DNA from: Fragum whitleyi
Taxonomy: Eukaryota > Mollusca > Bivalvia > Cardiida > Cardiidae
Length of the DNA stretch: 64,000 nucleotides
Direction: 5' to 3'
Assembly (NCBI GenBank): GCA_948146395.1
Contig: OX411552.1
Coordinates: forward strand, 15,050,957-15,114,956
Shown here: piece by piece, positions 34,901 through 43,104 of the stretch
Layout of the letters: every line of letters begins with the position of its first letter
How positions within the stretch are numbered: position 1 is the first letter of the stretch
Made by a program: the position numbers and the translations under genes
Notes under the pieces: model-generated
Seen by the model: only the letters and a program-made list of their open reading frames with translations
Told to the model about the DNA's origin: nothing
The model's database searches: none

Positions 34901-35089
34901 CAACTGTTTTGCCCTAAACCAAGGAATATGCTCTTACAATAGTTTTGCATTTCTACTTGATAAACTCTAGATTATTTATATTTCATCAGATGTGTAGAAG
35001 TTCCAACCCATGTTTGGAGAGTCCATAACAGATCTGATCATAAAGAAAGAAAGGCTGGTGCTAGTAATGTGAATATAGACACAGAATAA
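22726..35089 (+). CDS. Complete seven-exon gene: protein with basic patch and C-terminal CHORD-like zinc module, function unknown
   Basis: Exons 22726-22900, 25402-26009, 26395-26452, 27987-28056, 29700-29817, 33548-33627 and 34990-35089 join with compatible phases into 1,209 nt (402 residues plus TAA). Residues 59-150 are a Leu-rich, probably helical region. Basic patches at about 154-157 and 168-173 resemble nuclear-localisation signals. Residues 318-377 carry C-x2-C-x12-C-x-H-H-x-G, then WKCCG, then GC-x5-H. This is the ligand order of CHORD zinc domains, though shorter than classical CHORDs. I recognise no named orthologue, and no catalytic motif is visible. An internal ATG at 22756 is an alternative start (392 residues); a TATAAAA at 22705 would place the transcription start near it. 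An AATAAA at 35603 fits the 3' end. The gene is head to head with SPCA. An alternative donor at 29812 would give a different C-terminus. Confidence 0.82.
22916..24023 (-). mobile_element. Pearl/HINE-like element with Helitron-style terminus, next to CHORD-like exon 1
   Basis: On the minus strand the element ends with hairpin AAGCCATTCATGGCTT followed by TCTAG, resembling a Helitron 3' end. The other end is the palindrome AGCTCCACTGGCTGAAAGCC, and a (CGTCCGTC)-type microsatellite sits at about 23936-23975. The core has roughly five units of about 155-180 bp (CTATATAACATATAGAGAAA, TGACCTCCGCCCATAAAA). A copy in the other orientation is at 41470-42483. Confidence 0.85.
24024..25401. other. Intron 1 of the CHORD-like gene: small foldbacks only
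   Basis: Contains a GTGGGTACTCATTTGAATCA hairpin at about 24605-24665. An inverted pair AACTGATTT..., with CATGAAACAGTTGTTACTGC / GCAGTTACAACTGTTTCATG, lies at 24950-25003. The rest is AT-rich. Confidence 0.5.
25402..26009 (+). CDS. CHORD-like gene, coding exon 2 (largest)
   Basis: 608 nt, entirely open; encodes residues 59-261 from EKPFQADKDRLQTLKTF to DLQKGLDDLRQ. TATTTTTCAG acceptor and CAG|GTGAAT donor. Contains Lys/Arg-rich clusters (KRKK, RKRKRR). Flanking DNA is repeat-rich but this exon is not. Confidence 0.9.
26395..26452 (+). CDS. CHORD-like gene, coding exon 3
   Basis: 58 nt reading ERRKVYSIQWFEMLHTTEI plus one base. TGTTTCAG acceptor and GTATGA donor; phase fits both neighbours. 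Confidence 0.8.
26726..26954 (+). mobile_element. TTAA-flanked MITE, family 1, copy 3
   Basis: TTAA at 26726-26729 and 26951-26954, inner end CCCTTTACTGTTTAATCCC. In intron 3 of the CHORD-like gene. Confidence 0.82.
27002..27892 (+). mobile_element. Pearl/HINE-like element (ACCTGAGCAC palindrome type), interrupted by a TTAA MITE
   Basis: Starts with palindrome CACCTGAGCACAACGTGCTC and ends with GAGCGGTTTAGGCCATCC then TGGCCATCTTGT. It has a few diverged core units (ACCTCCTAAACTACTG), and the ACGG run is missing or lost. The MITE at 27538-27766 is inserted in it. Confidence 0.75.
27538..27766 (-). mobile_element. TTAA-flanked MITE, family 1, copy 4, nested in a pearl-like element
   Basis: Intact TTAA at both ends with inner CCCTTTCCTG and CAGCAAAGGG. 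Opposite orientation to copy 3 about 600 bp away, and inserted into the pearl-like element at 27002-27892. Confidence 0.85.
27987..28056 (+). CDS. CHORD-like gene, coding exon 4
   Basis: 70 nt reading (D)LGTHSKESMFEDYDLKSW then KSKN, leaving AA for the next Lys codon. TTGTTTCAG acceptor and GTAAGT donor. Confidence 0.82.
28735..28955. repeat. CCTCGGGC-ended foldback MITE, uninterrupted copy
   Basis: Contains AACTTTTTAATATTATCTTT flanked by long imperfect arms (CAAATTTCAATTCGAG / AATTTGAGAAAATTTTCAG) and ends ATAACCTCGGGCCCAG. Confidence 0.6.
29700..29817 (+). CDS. CHORD-like gene, coding exon 5 (first half of zinc module)
   Basis: Reads (K)TPKAPSSVLNKGHCLHCHKE, then FTTLKDKTICRHHSGFIGK. Cys318, Cys321, Cys334 and His336/337 are putative zinc ligands. 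I chose the GTACAA donor after 29817 because it joins in phase 0 to VWKCCGQ, restoring the CHORD order. A stronger-looking GTAAAG donor follows 29812. Confidence 0.82.
29818..30398. other. Intron 5 of the CHORD-like gene, left part
   Basis: Contains a hairpin (CGTAACTTCAGCTTAATCAG / GCTGAAGTTACG) near 29970-30013. Otherwise no recognised content. Confidence 0.4.
30399..30562. mobile_element. Near-perfect foldback MITE (AAGTGGACCTGTTATAG), copy 1
   Basis: Two ~75-bp arms pair almost throughout: GGACCTGTTATAGTTCTGCA with TGCAACTATTATGGGTCC, and ACAATGTTAACCTAGGTTTC with AAACCTCGGTTAACACTGT. Copies at 41051-41224 and 55934-56096. Confidence 0.82.
30812..30851. repeat. 40-bp perfect palindrome
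   Basis: TACCCTGCTTTGCACACACA followed exactly by its reverse complement, with no loop. Looser relatives occur at about 7655-7770, 38050-38115 and 39235-39300. Confidence 0.9.
31085..32852. mobile_element. CCTCGGGC-ended foldback MITE split by the 31193-32706 element
   Basis: Left part GAGCCCGAGGTTATTAACTT to CTTGTTTTTAT; right part TATATTTTATTAATGTTATC to AACCTCGGGCCCC. Uninterrupted relatives lie at about 28735-28955 and 61830-62090. Confidence 0.65.
31193..32706 (+). mobile_element. Pearl/HINE-like element with ~165-bp tandem core
   Basis: Opens with the palindrome AGCTCACCTGAGCACAAAGT / GCTCAAGGTGAGCT, then (CCGT)-type microsatellite 31247-31296. About seven units follow (CTCCTAAACCACTGGGCCAA, AGCTGAAACTTGGCAGAGAT), ending with hairpin ATAGGACCATCATGGTCCTC then TTGTTT. 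The open frames along the core arise because unit length is near a multiple of three. Confidence 0.88.
33254..33502. mobile_element. TTAA-type MITE, family 2, copy 1
   Basis: Inverted ends AACCCTTGTCATGCTGAA / TTCAGCATGACAAGGGTTAA and an inner hairpin of GATCAGGCTGCACCTATGTG type. Confidence 0.75.
33548..33627 (+). CDS. CHORD-like gene, coding exon 6 (WKCCG)
   Basis: Phase-0 reading VWKCCGQPISGTRVMKTPSY then QDHVTS plus two bases. W-x-C-C is the hallmark of the second half of a CHORD domain. TTAACCAG acceptor and GTAAGT donor. A second frame (GLEVLWTANLGYQSYED...) is also open across the whole exon. Confidence 0.8.
33628..34989. other. Intron 6 of the CHORD-like gene, no clear element
   Basis: AT-rich; small inverted pair CTATAACTCCCTATAAGTTT / ATAGGGAGTTACAACTG near 34870-34905. 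Confidence 0.4.
34990..35089 (+). CDS. CHORD-like gene, last coding exon and stop
   Basis: Reads (G)CVEVPTHVWRVHNRSDHKE then RKAGASNVNIDTE and TAA. Cys371 and His377 complete the zinc module. The last 12 or so codons are the first unit of a degenerate minisatellite that runs on into the 3' UTR. Confidence 0.8.
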
Positions 35090-35450
35090 CTGGTCACTGG
35101 TGCTAGTAATGTGAATATAGAAAGAATAAGTGGTCATGGGTGCTAGTATTGTTAATATAGACAGAAAAACTGGTCATTGTACCAGTATGTGCACTGTTAA
35201 GAAAGAAAGAAAGGCTGGTGCTAGTAATGTGAATATAGACACAGAATGACTGGTTACTGGCAATTGTATGTCTACTGTACATGAGGACTTGCTAGTTAAT
35301 GTAATGTGAATATAGTCACTGAATATCCAGCGAGTGGTGATTGTTAGTATCAGGTAAATTAAGAATACCTGGAACTAGAAATGTGAATAGACACTGAATG
35401 ATAGGTGGCTTGTGCTAGTAAGGTGAATAAAGACACTGAATGACAGATGA
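35040..35450 (+). repeat. Degenerate minisatellite across the stop codon and 3' UTR of the CHORD-like gene
   Basis: Units resembling GGTGCTAGTAATGTGAATAT then AGACACAGAATAACTGGTCA recur about seven or eight times at variable spacing. A longer piece starting AAGAAAGAAAGGCTGGTGCT occurs at 35044 (coding) and again at about 35204 (3' UTR). Confidence 0.85.
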
Positions 35451-35602
35451 TTTTATTTACCAGGCATATGCTTGTTTGATGTAAGGAAAAGTATTGAATG
35501 ATTACTGAATGTGGAAAATGTAATTGTATTTTGGTGCTGTTTAATTTGCTCTACTGTTAGGTAAATAAGTTCACTTATTTTCATAACACAGATGAGCAAT
35601 TA

Positions 35603-35608
35603 AATAAA
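35603..35608 (+). terminator. Poly(A) signal AATAAA for the CHORD-like gene
   Basis: AATAAA 514 bases after the stop codon, followed by a T-rich stretch (CCCCTTTTTTCCC). It is the first good canonical signal downstream of the stop. Confidence 0.55.
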
Positions 35609-35609
35609 G

Positions 35610-36480
35610 GACGATCTTGGTCCCCTTTTTTCCCATTGTATTTTTTATGTATACACTGTTATATGTTAAGATAATATATTGTTGGTACTGTTTATTTGTT
35701 GTTTTTTATATTTCAAATTGAAGATTCATTTATAAATCTCGTGTCAAGTGTATGTAATGGTCCTTGCTATTCCATGTTTCATGAATGACATGTTAGCCAA
35801 ATAGGTGATCTATCACTTGAACAACAAATATTAACCAATAAAGGTGCCATGGCTTGGCATATACGTGTATTGCACACAAGAGAAACATGCAAATTAATCA
35901 TACGGTAAGTCAAAATCGTATCTGATGTTTTCATTCATTGTTAGATTCTGCCTTGCAATATCTCATTAGCATCGTCTTTTCAAGACGATTCAAATGAGAT
36001 GATGCATGGCAGAATTCCTTATTTGGTAAGTACTGTAGAAGCAATTTTGATTTTTGACTTAAGCAAAAAATGACTGTAAGTTGTTTAGTAAAACAGGCCC
36101 CTGGACCCATTATAAGGTGACCTTCTATACTGAGCTAATTAGGCACTTAACATGTATCCTCTCATAAATGTAGGCAAGTTTCAACCTGCAACATTCCCCT
36201 ATTTTAACTGGAAATCATCCTCAAATTTCACACCACCAGCATTTTTCAGAACTTTACTTGAATTTATCTATCAATTGTCATACAACAAAAGGCAGTCACA
36301 GTCAACAGTTAGCACCAAATGTCATAAACAAAAGACAATACAAGAAAACCATGCAGCCAGTCCTAGATTAAGAGCTGTGCTCTATAGACTGAGCTTACTG
36401 CAACCCTCATAAATGCGTGCCAGTTTTTACCTGCCACTGGTATTATGAATCATATACCTTTAGTTTAACACGGGGACTTT
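35610..36480. other. Convergent intergenic DNA after the CHORD-like gene
   Basis: Holds a hairpin repeat at about 35940-36020 (ATTCTGCCTTGCAATATCTC ... CATGGCAGAATTCC). An 86-codon open frame at 36152-36412 is not supported by domain or splice context. Confidence 0.45.
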
Positions 36481-36484
36481 AGGT

Positions 36485-36785
36485 CAGCCAGATTAGGGCA
36501 GTCGGTAGTTCACTGGACTTCCAAACAATTGAAGGTCTATTGTGTGTGTTCGATTCTCAGTCTGGCACACTAATAAACTAACTGTCTTTCGGTTGAGATG
36601 TTAAGTAGAAGTACCGTGAGACGGTGCTATACACTGAGCATGGCGGATCTCAGCAGTATTTTTGTCATGCATCCTTGCACTTTCCCCCGTAACAACTAAC
36701 CATCTTCTGGGGGTGTCGCTCATATGGGTATATGCTACGGTAGCAACGATAAATAAACAGAAATAAACTAGAACTGTTGCAGAGC
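36485..36785 (+). mobile_element. tRNA-derived SINE, second type
   Basis: tRNA-like head GGGCAGTCGGTAGTTCACTG (box A-like) and GTGTTCGATTCTCAGTCTGG (box B-like). The body contains ACCGTGAGACGGTGCTATAC and a CAACGATAAATAAACAGAAA tail. Confidence 0.72.
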
Positions 36786-36787
36786 AG

Positions 36788-37450
36788 ACTAATACCCCCC
36801 CCCACAAGCGGTTTGTCAGAATGCAAGTGCTATTAGTGCAGGATGTGTTTGAAACTAATATTGAGGTCATATGTAGCATTTGCATGAAGTTTCATGATTC
36901 TAGGTCGCTTGGTTTTTGAGTTAAGAGTCCAGAAATGAAAATTGAACAAAAATTGACTGTGACCTTGACCTTTGACCTATATGACCTAAAAACAATACGG
37001 CACTTCCTTGGATCATAAGCAACATTTGCATAAAGTTTCATGCTTGTAGGTCACTTGGTTCTCGAGTTAGAGTCCGGAAACGAAAATTGAACAAAAATTT
37101 ACTGTGACCTTGACCTTTGACCTATGTAACCCAAAGACAATAGGGCACTTCCTTGGGTCATAAGGATCATTTGTATTAAGTTTCATGATTGTAGGCCACT
37201 TGGTTCTTGAGTTAGAGTCCGGAAACGAAAATTGAAATTAGGCTGACCTTGACCTTTGACCTACAAGACCTAAAAACAATAGGGACTTCCTTGGGTCATA
37301 AGGAACATTTGAATAAAGTTTCATGATTGTAGGTCATTTGGTTCTTGAGTTAGAGTCCGGAAATGAAAAGGTCTACGGATGGAGGGATGGACAGACAGAC
37401 ATGGTGAAACCAATATACCCCCCTCTACTTCGTAGGTGGGGGGTATAATA
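36788..37450 (+). mobile_element. Pearl/HINE-like element with ~145-bp core units (GACCTTGACCTTTGACC)
   Basis: Four units carry GTTTCATGATTGTAGGTCAC, TTGAGTTAGAGTCCGGAAA and GTGACCTTGACCTTTGACCT. A weak GGATGGACAGACAGAC microsatellite follows, and the end is TAGGTGGGGGGTATAATA, complementary to the start AATACCCCCCCCC. Confidence 0.75.
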
Positions 37451-38389
37451 AACAAAAGGGGACTATTGAATGGCCCATTTACTGAACTTTAATGGTACTG
37501 AAAATGCTTCTGTATCTACATAGTTTCAGTACTTTTTTCTTGTGTATAGTTCAACATCCAAAATTTCAATAGTGTATTCTTGCATCTTTAAGAATTTTTG
37601 GTGAATAATATTCTAAAAAGAGAAACTTCTTTTGATATTTTTTTAATCTTTAGGTATGTTTTCTCCCCTAAATGGCTTAGAACTAAACTCTGTCCAGTTT
37701 TCTGGAATTTGGGACTTGTCAAAATTAAATAGGCTGCAGGCACAATTAAAAGTGACTCCTATTTGAAATGAAACTTTCCCATGAGGTAAACATATTGCGG
37801 TAAAAGAAGAAATGGCCTTCAACAAGCAATTTTGTTTTTTCCACAATATTTTTTTTTTAAAAGGATTTAATCACAGGGATGTAAAAATCACAGACTGAAT
37901 GCAATTCCAGTGCATTTGAACGAGTCTTAAATCTAGTTGCCAAGAAATAGAGTTAACAACACATGTTTGTTAAACATAAAGGCTCGAGCAAACGCTTATA
38001 CTCTAAAACAGCCCTGTTAAATGATGACAACACAGTGCGAACTGTTTGCAATTCATACCCCACTTTGCACATGCATTTGTATGTAAAGCTGGTTATAATT
38101 GGCAAACAGTTTGTACCATTTTATTATCCCGAAGACAAAGCAGACATTTGATACACTATAATAGTTAAGCAAATATGACCTTGGATAATGACCTTCGTAC
38201 CATAGAAAGGCCTTGCCACAAGCAATACATATGTAAAATATGAAGTCTCTATCACTAACCAATCAAAATTAGCCAATGTAAAGTTTGTGCAGAACAAATG
38301 GACAAGTAAATTTAAAGACAAACAGATAGGCCAACATCAATTTGCCCCTATCTATATGAATTGGCACTGAGCAAACAACTCTTAATTTG

Positions 38390-38630
38390 TTTGATTGAAT
38401 GGGGTTTTATACCACTTTCAACAATCTTCCAGTTATATCCCAGCTTGAGCCCCTTTCAATGGTTTCTCACACCACAACTACCATTACATCATTTCCAAGC
38501 CTCCAGCTGCTATCCAACTTAGGTCTACAATTATCAACCCATTGGTGGAAGACGAATAGTCGGATAGGATGAGTGCTGCCATTGGGATTCTAACAAATCA
38601 GAAAAAATTCTTGAAAGAAGGATGTGAACA
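38390..38630 (-). mobile_element. SINE (same family as 17637-17930), inverted copy
   Basis: Begins with the complement of the tail (TTGATTGAATGGGGTTTTAT, ACCACTTTCAACAATCTTCC) and reaches the body region near CCCATTGGTGGAAGAC; the head is worn. Confidence 0.75.
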
Positions 38631-38980
38631 CAAAACAATGACTAGCACATCAGTTTTCCTATTGATATTTTATTATCAAAATCGGAACAAATCATTTGAA
38701 TAGATAGATATAAATACAACAAAACTAATTCTGACTGATTTAAGACAACAAATACTTGTCTAATACAATGAATATGGCACTCCCTTAATAAAGGGAAATA
38801 ACTCTGGAATATGCTACAAAAACAAGATTTAACAGTGACCCAACTTAGATATGACTACACATAAACACATGGCCAATTCAGTTCTGGCATAATTTTTGAG
38901 CCTGTTCACAAATAAGTTGCTTTGAAGAAATTCTTTGAAAAACAAACCCTGTATTTCACAATGAAAACATTTGCAAAACT

Positions 38981-39225
38981 TGTAACCCTTGTCATGCTGA
39001 ATAAAAACCTTGGCAAAATTGTATCAAAATCAAATTGCCGAAAACACTGGATACACCTTTTATTTTTTTTTTCAGTATTTATTTTGAGTTTTAAAACTTT
39101 TCTTGTTTAAAAAGTGACGTCAGGTGGTATATACTTAGATCAGACTGCACTTATATGCAGGCTGATCTTTATCTATACCTTCTGCCAAAGTAGTAATATT
39201 CCGGCTTCAATATGACTAGGGTTAA
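38981..39225. mobile_element. TTAA-type MITE, family 2, copy 2
   Basis: Same ends (AACCCTTGTCATGCTGAA ... ACTAGGGTTAA) and inner hairpin AGATCAGACTGCACTTATAT / GCAGGCTGATCT. Confidence 0.72.
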
Positions 39226-39740
39226 GAAATGGTGACCCATTTTGCTTATGTGCTTACATCAAAAGTGGAGTTTCATTTTCAAACTTCGCACACTTTTCAG
39301 CATCCTGAACTAAGGGCAGGCTCTTGGCAGCCATTTTGAGAGCTTAGCACAAAACTTTTGTAAGCACCTGTAAATATACAGGCACTAACAAAAGTTTTGT
39401 CCTAACCAGAAAATTTCTGATTTCCTTTTACTATCAAATGAGTAAATATGGCTGGCAAACTAGACAGAATCAAATTGGCCTATATTCTTGATGCATCAAA
39501 AATGCAGTTTTTCAATATTTTGATGCATCAAGCAGTAAAATATCAACTAACAACATAATGTGTTTTTTAAACACTAACACATTTCCCCCTCCCCTTTTTT
39601 CTGTATTAAATTGCATTTTCTTTTCCTTCACCATGTACATGTACCTTGATAATTGACATTTCCACTTGTTTTCACCATTTATTACTCCAAGTTAAGAATA
39701 AAGCTTTGCAAAATATTGCTGAAAATATTTATATTGACAA

Positions 39741-39998
39741 ACAAGATGTGTTTGTGAAACACAAATACCCCTGAAATAGAAAAAGTTAAGAAACTTGACC
39801 TTGAAATATGACCTTGTCACATTACCTTGACCTTGGTGCCAGCCCATGCGTATCATTGATATCTATCATCATGCCAAATATGAGCATTGTATCTTGAATA
39901 GTAATGAAGTTTTTTGGTAAAGTTTTGCAGACAGACAGACATTTAGATTGACAATGGTAAAACAATATGCCCATAATCTTTTGATGCTGGGGCATAAG
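39741..39998 (+). mobile_element. Short pearl-like element (ACAAGATGTGTTTGTGAAAC family)
   Basis: Opens with a small hairpin (TGTGTTTGTGAAACACA), carries GACCTTGAAATATGACCTTG, a short CAGACAGACAGAC tract, and ends GATGCTGGGGCATAAGA. Confidence 0.6.
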
Positions 39999-40104
39999 AT
40001 ATCCTTAGCTTGAAAATGTTCATCTTTCAAATTCGACCAGTCAAAAGTTTTATAGTCAGACTCTAAGGTTTGCAAGACTTTTCAAAATTTTGTTGTCTTG
40101 GAAT

Positions 40105-40380
40105 GGGTTTTTGTATGGGCTGGTTGGTAAGTATACCCATGGTTTCCTATTGTTTCTCACACCAGTATAACTACAACATTTCATCTAAGCTATAAGATAC
40201 TCATCCCACTTAGACTAACTACTTATCATACCCTTATTCGTTGGAACCAAATGACTCATGTCAAATTGACTTTCAGCAAATGTCTCATGAAAGGTAATGG
40301 AGTGGGTATTCGTATTCATGACCCCCATGATGCATTGCCAACTGACCAAGCTGGCCTCATCAACCGGTAATGAGAATCTC
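40105..40380 (-). mobile_element. Degenerate SINE-like fragment, probable
   Basis: Weak resemblance to the inverted SINE body (TTGTTTCTCACACCAGTATA, CTACTTATCATACCCTTAT). No intact head or tail. Confidence 0.4.
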
Positions 40381-41050
40381 AGAAATCCTAAATTGATGTT
40401 TGCTTTGCCACAATATTTTATTACAGATAATTGAAATACAGAAGAAAATTGAGGGGTAAGTACAAGACTATTTTATGTGCCAATAGATATATAGGCATTA
40501 GCAACAGTTTTGTGCCGACCCCTTGAAATGCTCCTTTTCTTTAAAAACTTCTCGATCACAAGTGAAATCAAGTCAATGACGTCTAGTAGACTCTGCAAGA
40601 AGACATCAGTGACAAAATCAGATAGATAATCGTATAATTTATGCATGACATGTTTTATCTAAACATCAACATTATGGCACTAGATTGATAAGCACACTTA
40701 TAGAACTGCACAACTGCAGGTAGGAGAGCACAATTTAGATTTTACGAAAATAATGTTTCATGAATTCTTAATCTAATGCTATGCTGTTGGTACTCATTAC
40801 AATCATCTCAATGAGATGATTTTAATGAGTACTAACAACATTTGCAATATTGGTTTCATTGAGAAATATCATTTTTTTTGGCAGGTGATTCCTTTACTTA
40901 AATAGCTCTTTGAGAATGTTCATGATATATATACGGCACATCATGCAATAATGGACTTAGCGCTTTCAAATCCTGAACGTAGGGCTTATCTTAGGTAACA
41001 CCGTCTGCTTTCTACTCTATCTCTGTCAGGTAAACTTGGACCAGACTGGT

Positions 41051-41224
41051 TTAAGGTAGTGGACCCGTAATAGTTTCACAATGTCTCGAAAGTAATGAAT
41101 TTCAAGTGTTAACCAAGGTTTCCTAATGATTTTCATTAGCAAACCTTGGTCAACATTGTGAAAGATCATGTGTTCAGAAATGTTGCGGAACTATTACGGG
41201 TCTACTACCTTAAATGTCCAAATA
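41051..41224. mobile_element. Near-perfect foldback MITE, copy 2
   Basis: TTAAGGTAGTGGACCCGTAA pairs with TTACGGGTCTACTACCTTAA, so the outermost bases TTAAGG/CCTTAA are conserved. Confidence 0.82.
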
Positions 41225-41353
41225 TTATCATCTTTTAAACTCTTCTCTTGCTATTAACAAGATATTCAAATCTTTGGCAGACAGGAAAGACTAAAATCAG
41301 CCTGCACAGATGTGCAGTCTGATCTTTGCCTACACAGTCTGCTTTAAAATTCA

Positions 41354-42695
41354 TACAGTAAAACTAAGCGACCATTAACGGGACCACCAAAAAGAGAATG
41401 GTCATTTAGTATATGTTTTGTTAACTAATAAGAATCAACATTTTGATTGAATATATAATATCGCAAATTTTTAGCTCCACTGGCTGAAAGCCACTGGGGC
41501 TATTGTCATGGCGTTGTGTCCGTCGTGCGTCCGTCCGTCCATCCGTGCGTCTGGTCGTAAACTTTTTCTTTAAAAATCTTCTCCTCAGAAACTACTGGAT
41601 GGATTTCAACCAAACTTCACAGGAATGATCCTTGGGTGACCCTCTTTCAAAGTTGTTCAAGAAATTTTGATCCAATGAAAAACATGGATTTAATGGGCGT
41701 GGCTAATTTCCAAATATGGTAAAAAGTGACTTTTCTCAGGTTCTAATTGATGGATACCAATAAAATTTTACATGACTGATCCTTGGGTGACCCTTTATCA
41801 GTCTACAAAAAATTATTTTGATCAGATGAAAAATATGCATTTTATGGTCGGAGGTCATTTCTCTATATGTTATATAGTGGAAACTTTGCAGATCATTTTC
41901 TCAGAAACTAACTGATAGATATCAACCAAATTTTACATGATTGATCCTTGAGTGACCCTTTATTAGTCTACCAAAAATTATTGTGATCAAATGAAAAATA
42001 TGTATTTTATGGGCGGAGGTCATTTCTCAATATGTTATATAGTGGAAACTTTGAAAATCATTTTCTCAAAAACTAACTCATATATATCAACCAAATTTTA
42101 CATGAATGACCCTTGAGTGACCCTTTATCAGTCTACCAAAATTTATTGTGATCTAATGAAAAATGTATATTTTATTGGCGGAGGTCATTTCTCTATTTGT
42201 TATATAGTGGAAACTTTGAAAATCATTTTCTCAGAATGTAATCGATGGATATCAATCAAACTTCATTAGTATGATCCTTGGGTGATCCATTATCATGCAG
42301 CCAAAACTTATCGTGATCGGATTCTATTGGCGGAGGTCATTTCTCTATATACTATAATAGTGGAAACTTTGAAAATCATTTCAACATAAATAGAACCCAA
42401 AATATCTAAAAAATCTAGTCAAAACTTTGATTACATGAATTTCAAGCCTGTGGAGCGACTCAAGCCATTCATGGCTTTCTAGTTCATTAATCCTGTTTTT
42501 AAAACTCATTAGAACGGTCTAAGTGAGATAATTCTATTTAGTCTAAAAACATAGAATTGATTCACAGTAAATAAATTTTTAGATAAATATCTACTTTGTA
42601 AGATGTTTTGATTTAAGGCAGGGGATTTTTTAAAACGGTCGCTAAATAAAATTGGTCGCTTAATAAACATGGTTGCTCAAGTGAAATTGACTGTA
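41354..42695. mobile_element. AGCGACCA-ended MITE split by a pearl-like element
   Basis: Left half ACAGTAAAACTAAGCGACCA from 41354, right half GGTCGCTTAATAAACATGGT to GACTGTATAC at 42695. The two halves together match the intact copy at 3688-4035; the 1-kb pearl-like element lies between. Confidence 0.75.
41470..42483 (+). mobile_element. Pearl/HINE-like element, same family as 22916-24023
   Basis: Starts AGCTCCACTGGCTGAAAGCC and a TCCGTCGTGCGTCCGTCCGT microsatellite, then about five diverged units (GGGCGGAGGTCATTTCTC). Ends with hairpin AAGCCATTCATGGCTT and CTAG at 42480-42483. Inserted within an AGCGACCA-ended MITE. Confidence 0.85.
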
Positions 42696-43104
42696 TACTT
42701 GATAACTGTGGCAAAACTGGAGCTTTACAGGTTTAAATGTCCCAAAAATTGGCTCTTGTGTTTGAAATAAAATTCAAATTTAGCACATTAAGGATTAGAA
42801 TAAAATTCATATTTGGCAGGTTAAGGGTTAGAAAAAAAAGAGCCAGTGCGTGACATTTCCAACAATTTGAAAACATACATGGGGCAGAAATATGCAGTAA
42901 TTTTGACAAAATAGAAACATTAAATTTTGTCAGAAGTCACAACTAGACTTTATCTACCTACAAAGTGTAAGGCAAATACTTGGGACAGGCTGTGCAGATG
43001 CATAGACTGGGCAGAGTATTTGCTTGGCGCGCACATTTTAAATTGTTGGAAATGTCAAGCGCAGGCTCAAATTTAATTCAGTATGACGAACACGAAGTAA
43101 CAAT
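42696..43104. other. ZFPM: 3' flank / probable 3' UTR of FOG
   Basis: Follows the FOG stop on the minus strand. No canonical AATAAA on the minus strand close by; ATTAAA at about 43072 is too near the stop to be convincing. Confidence 0.4.

Noticed and set aside
36152..36412. 86-codon frame in intergenic DNA
   Set aside because: No domain, no splice context, in repeat-rich DNA between convergent genes.
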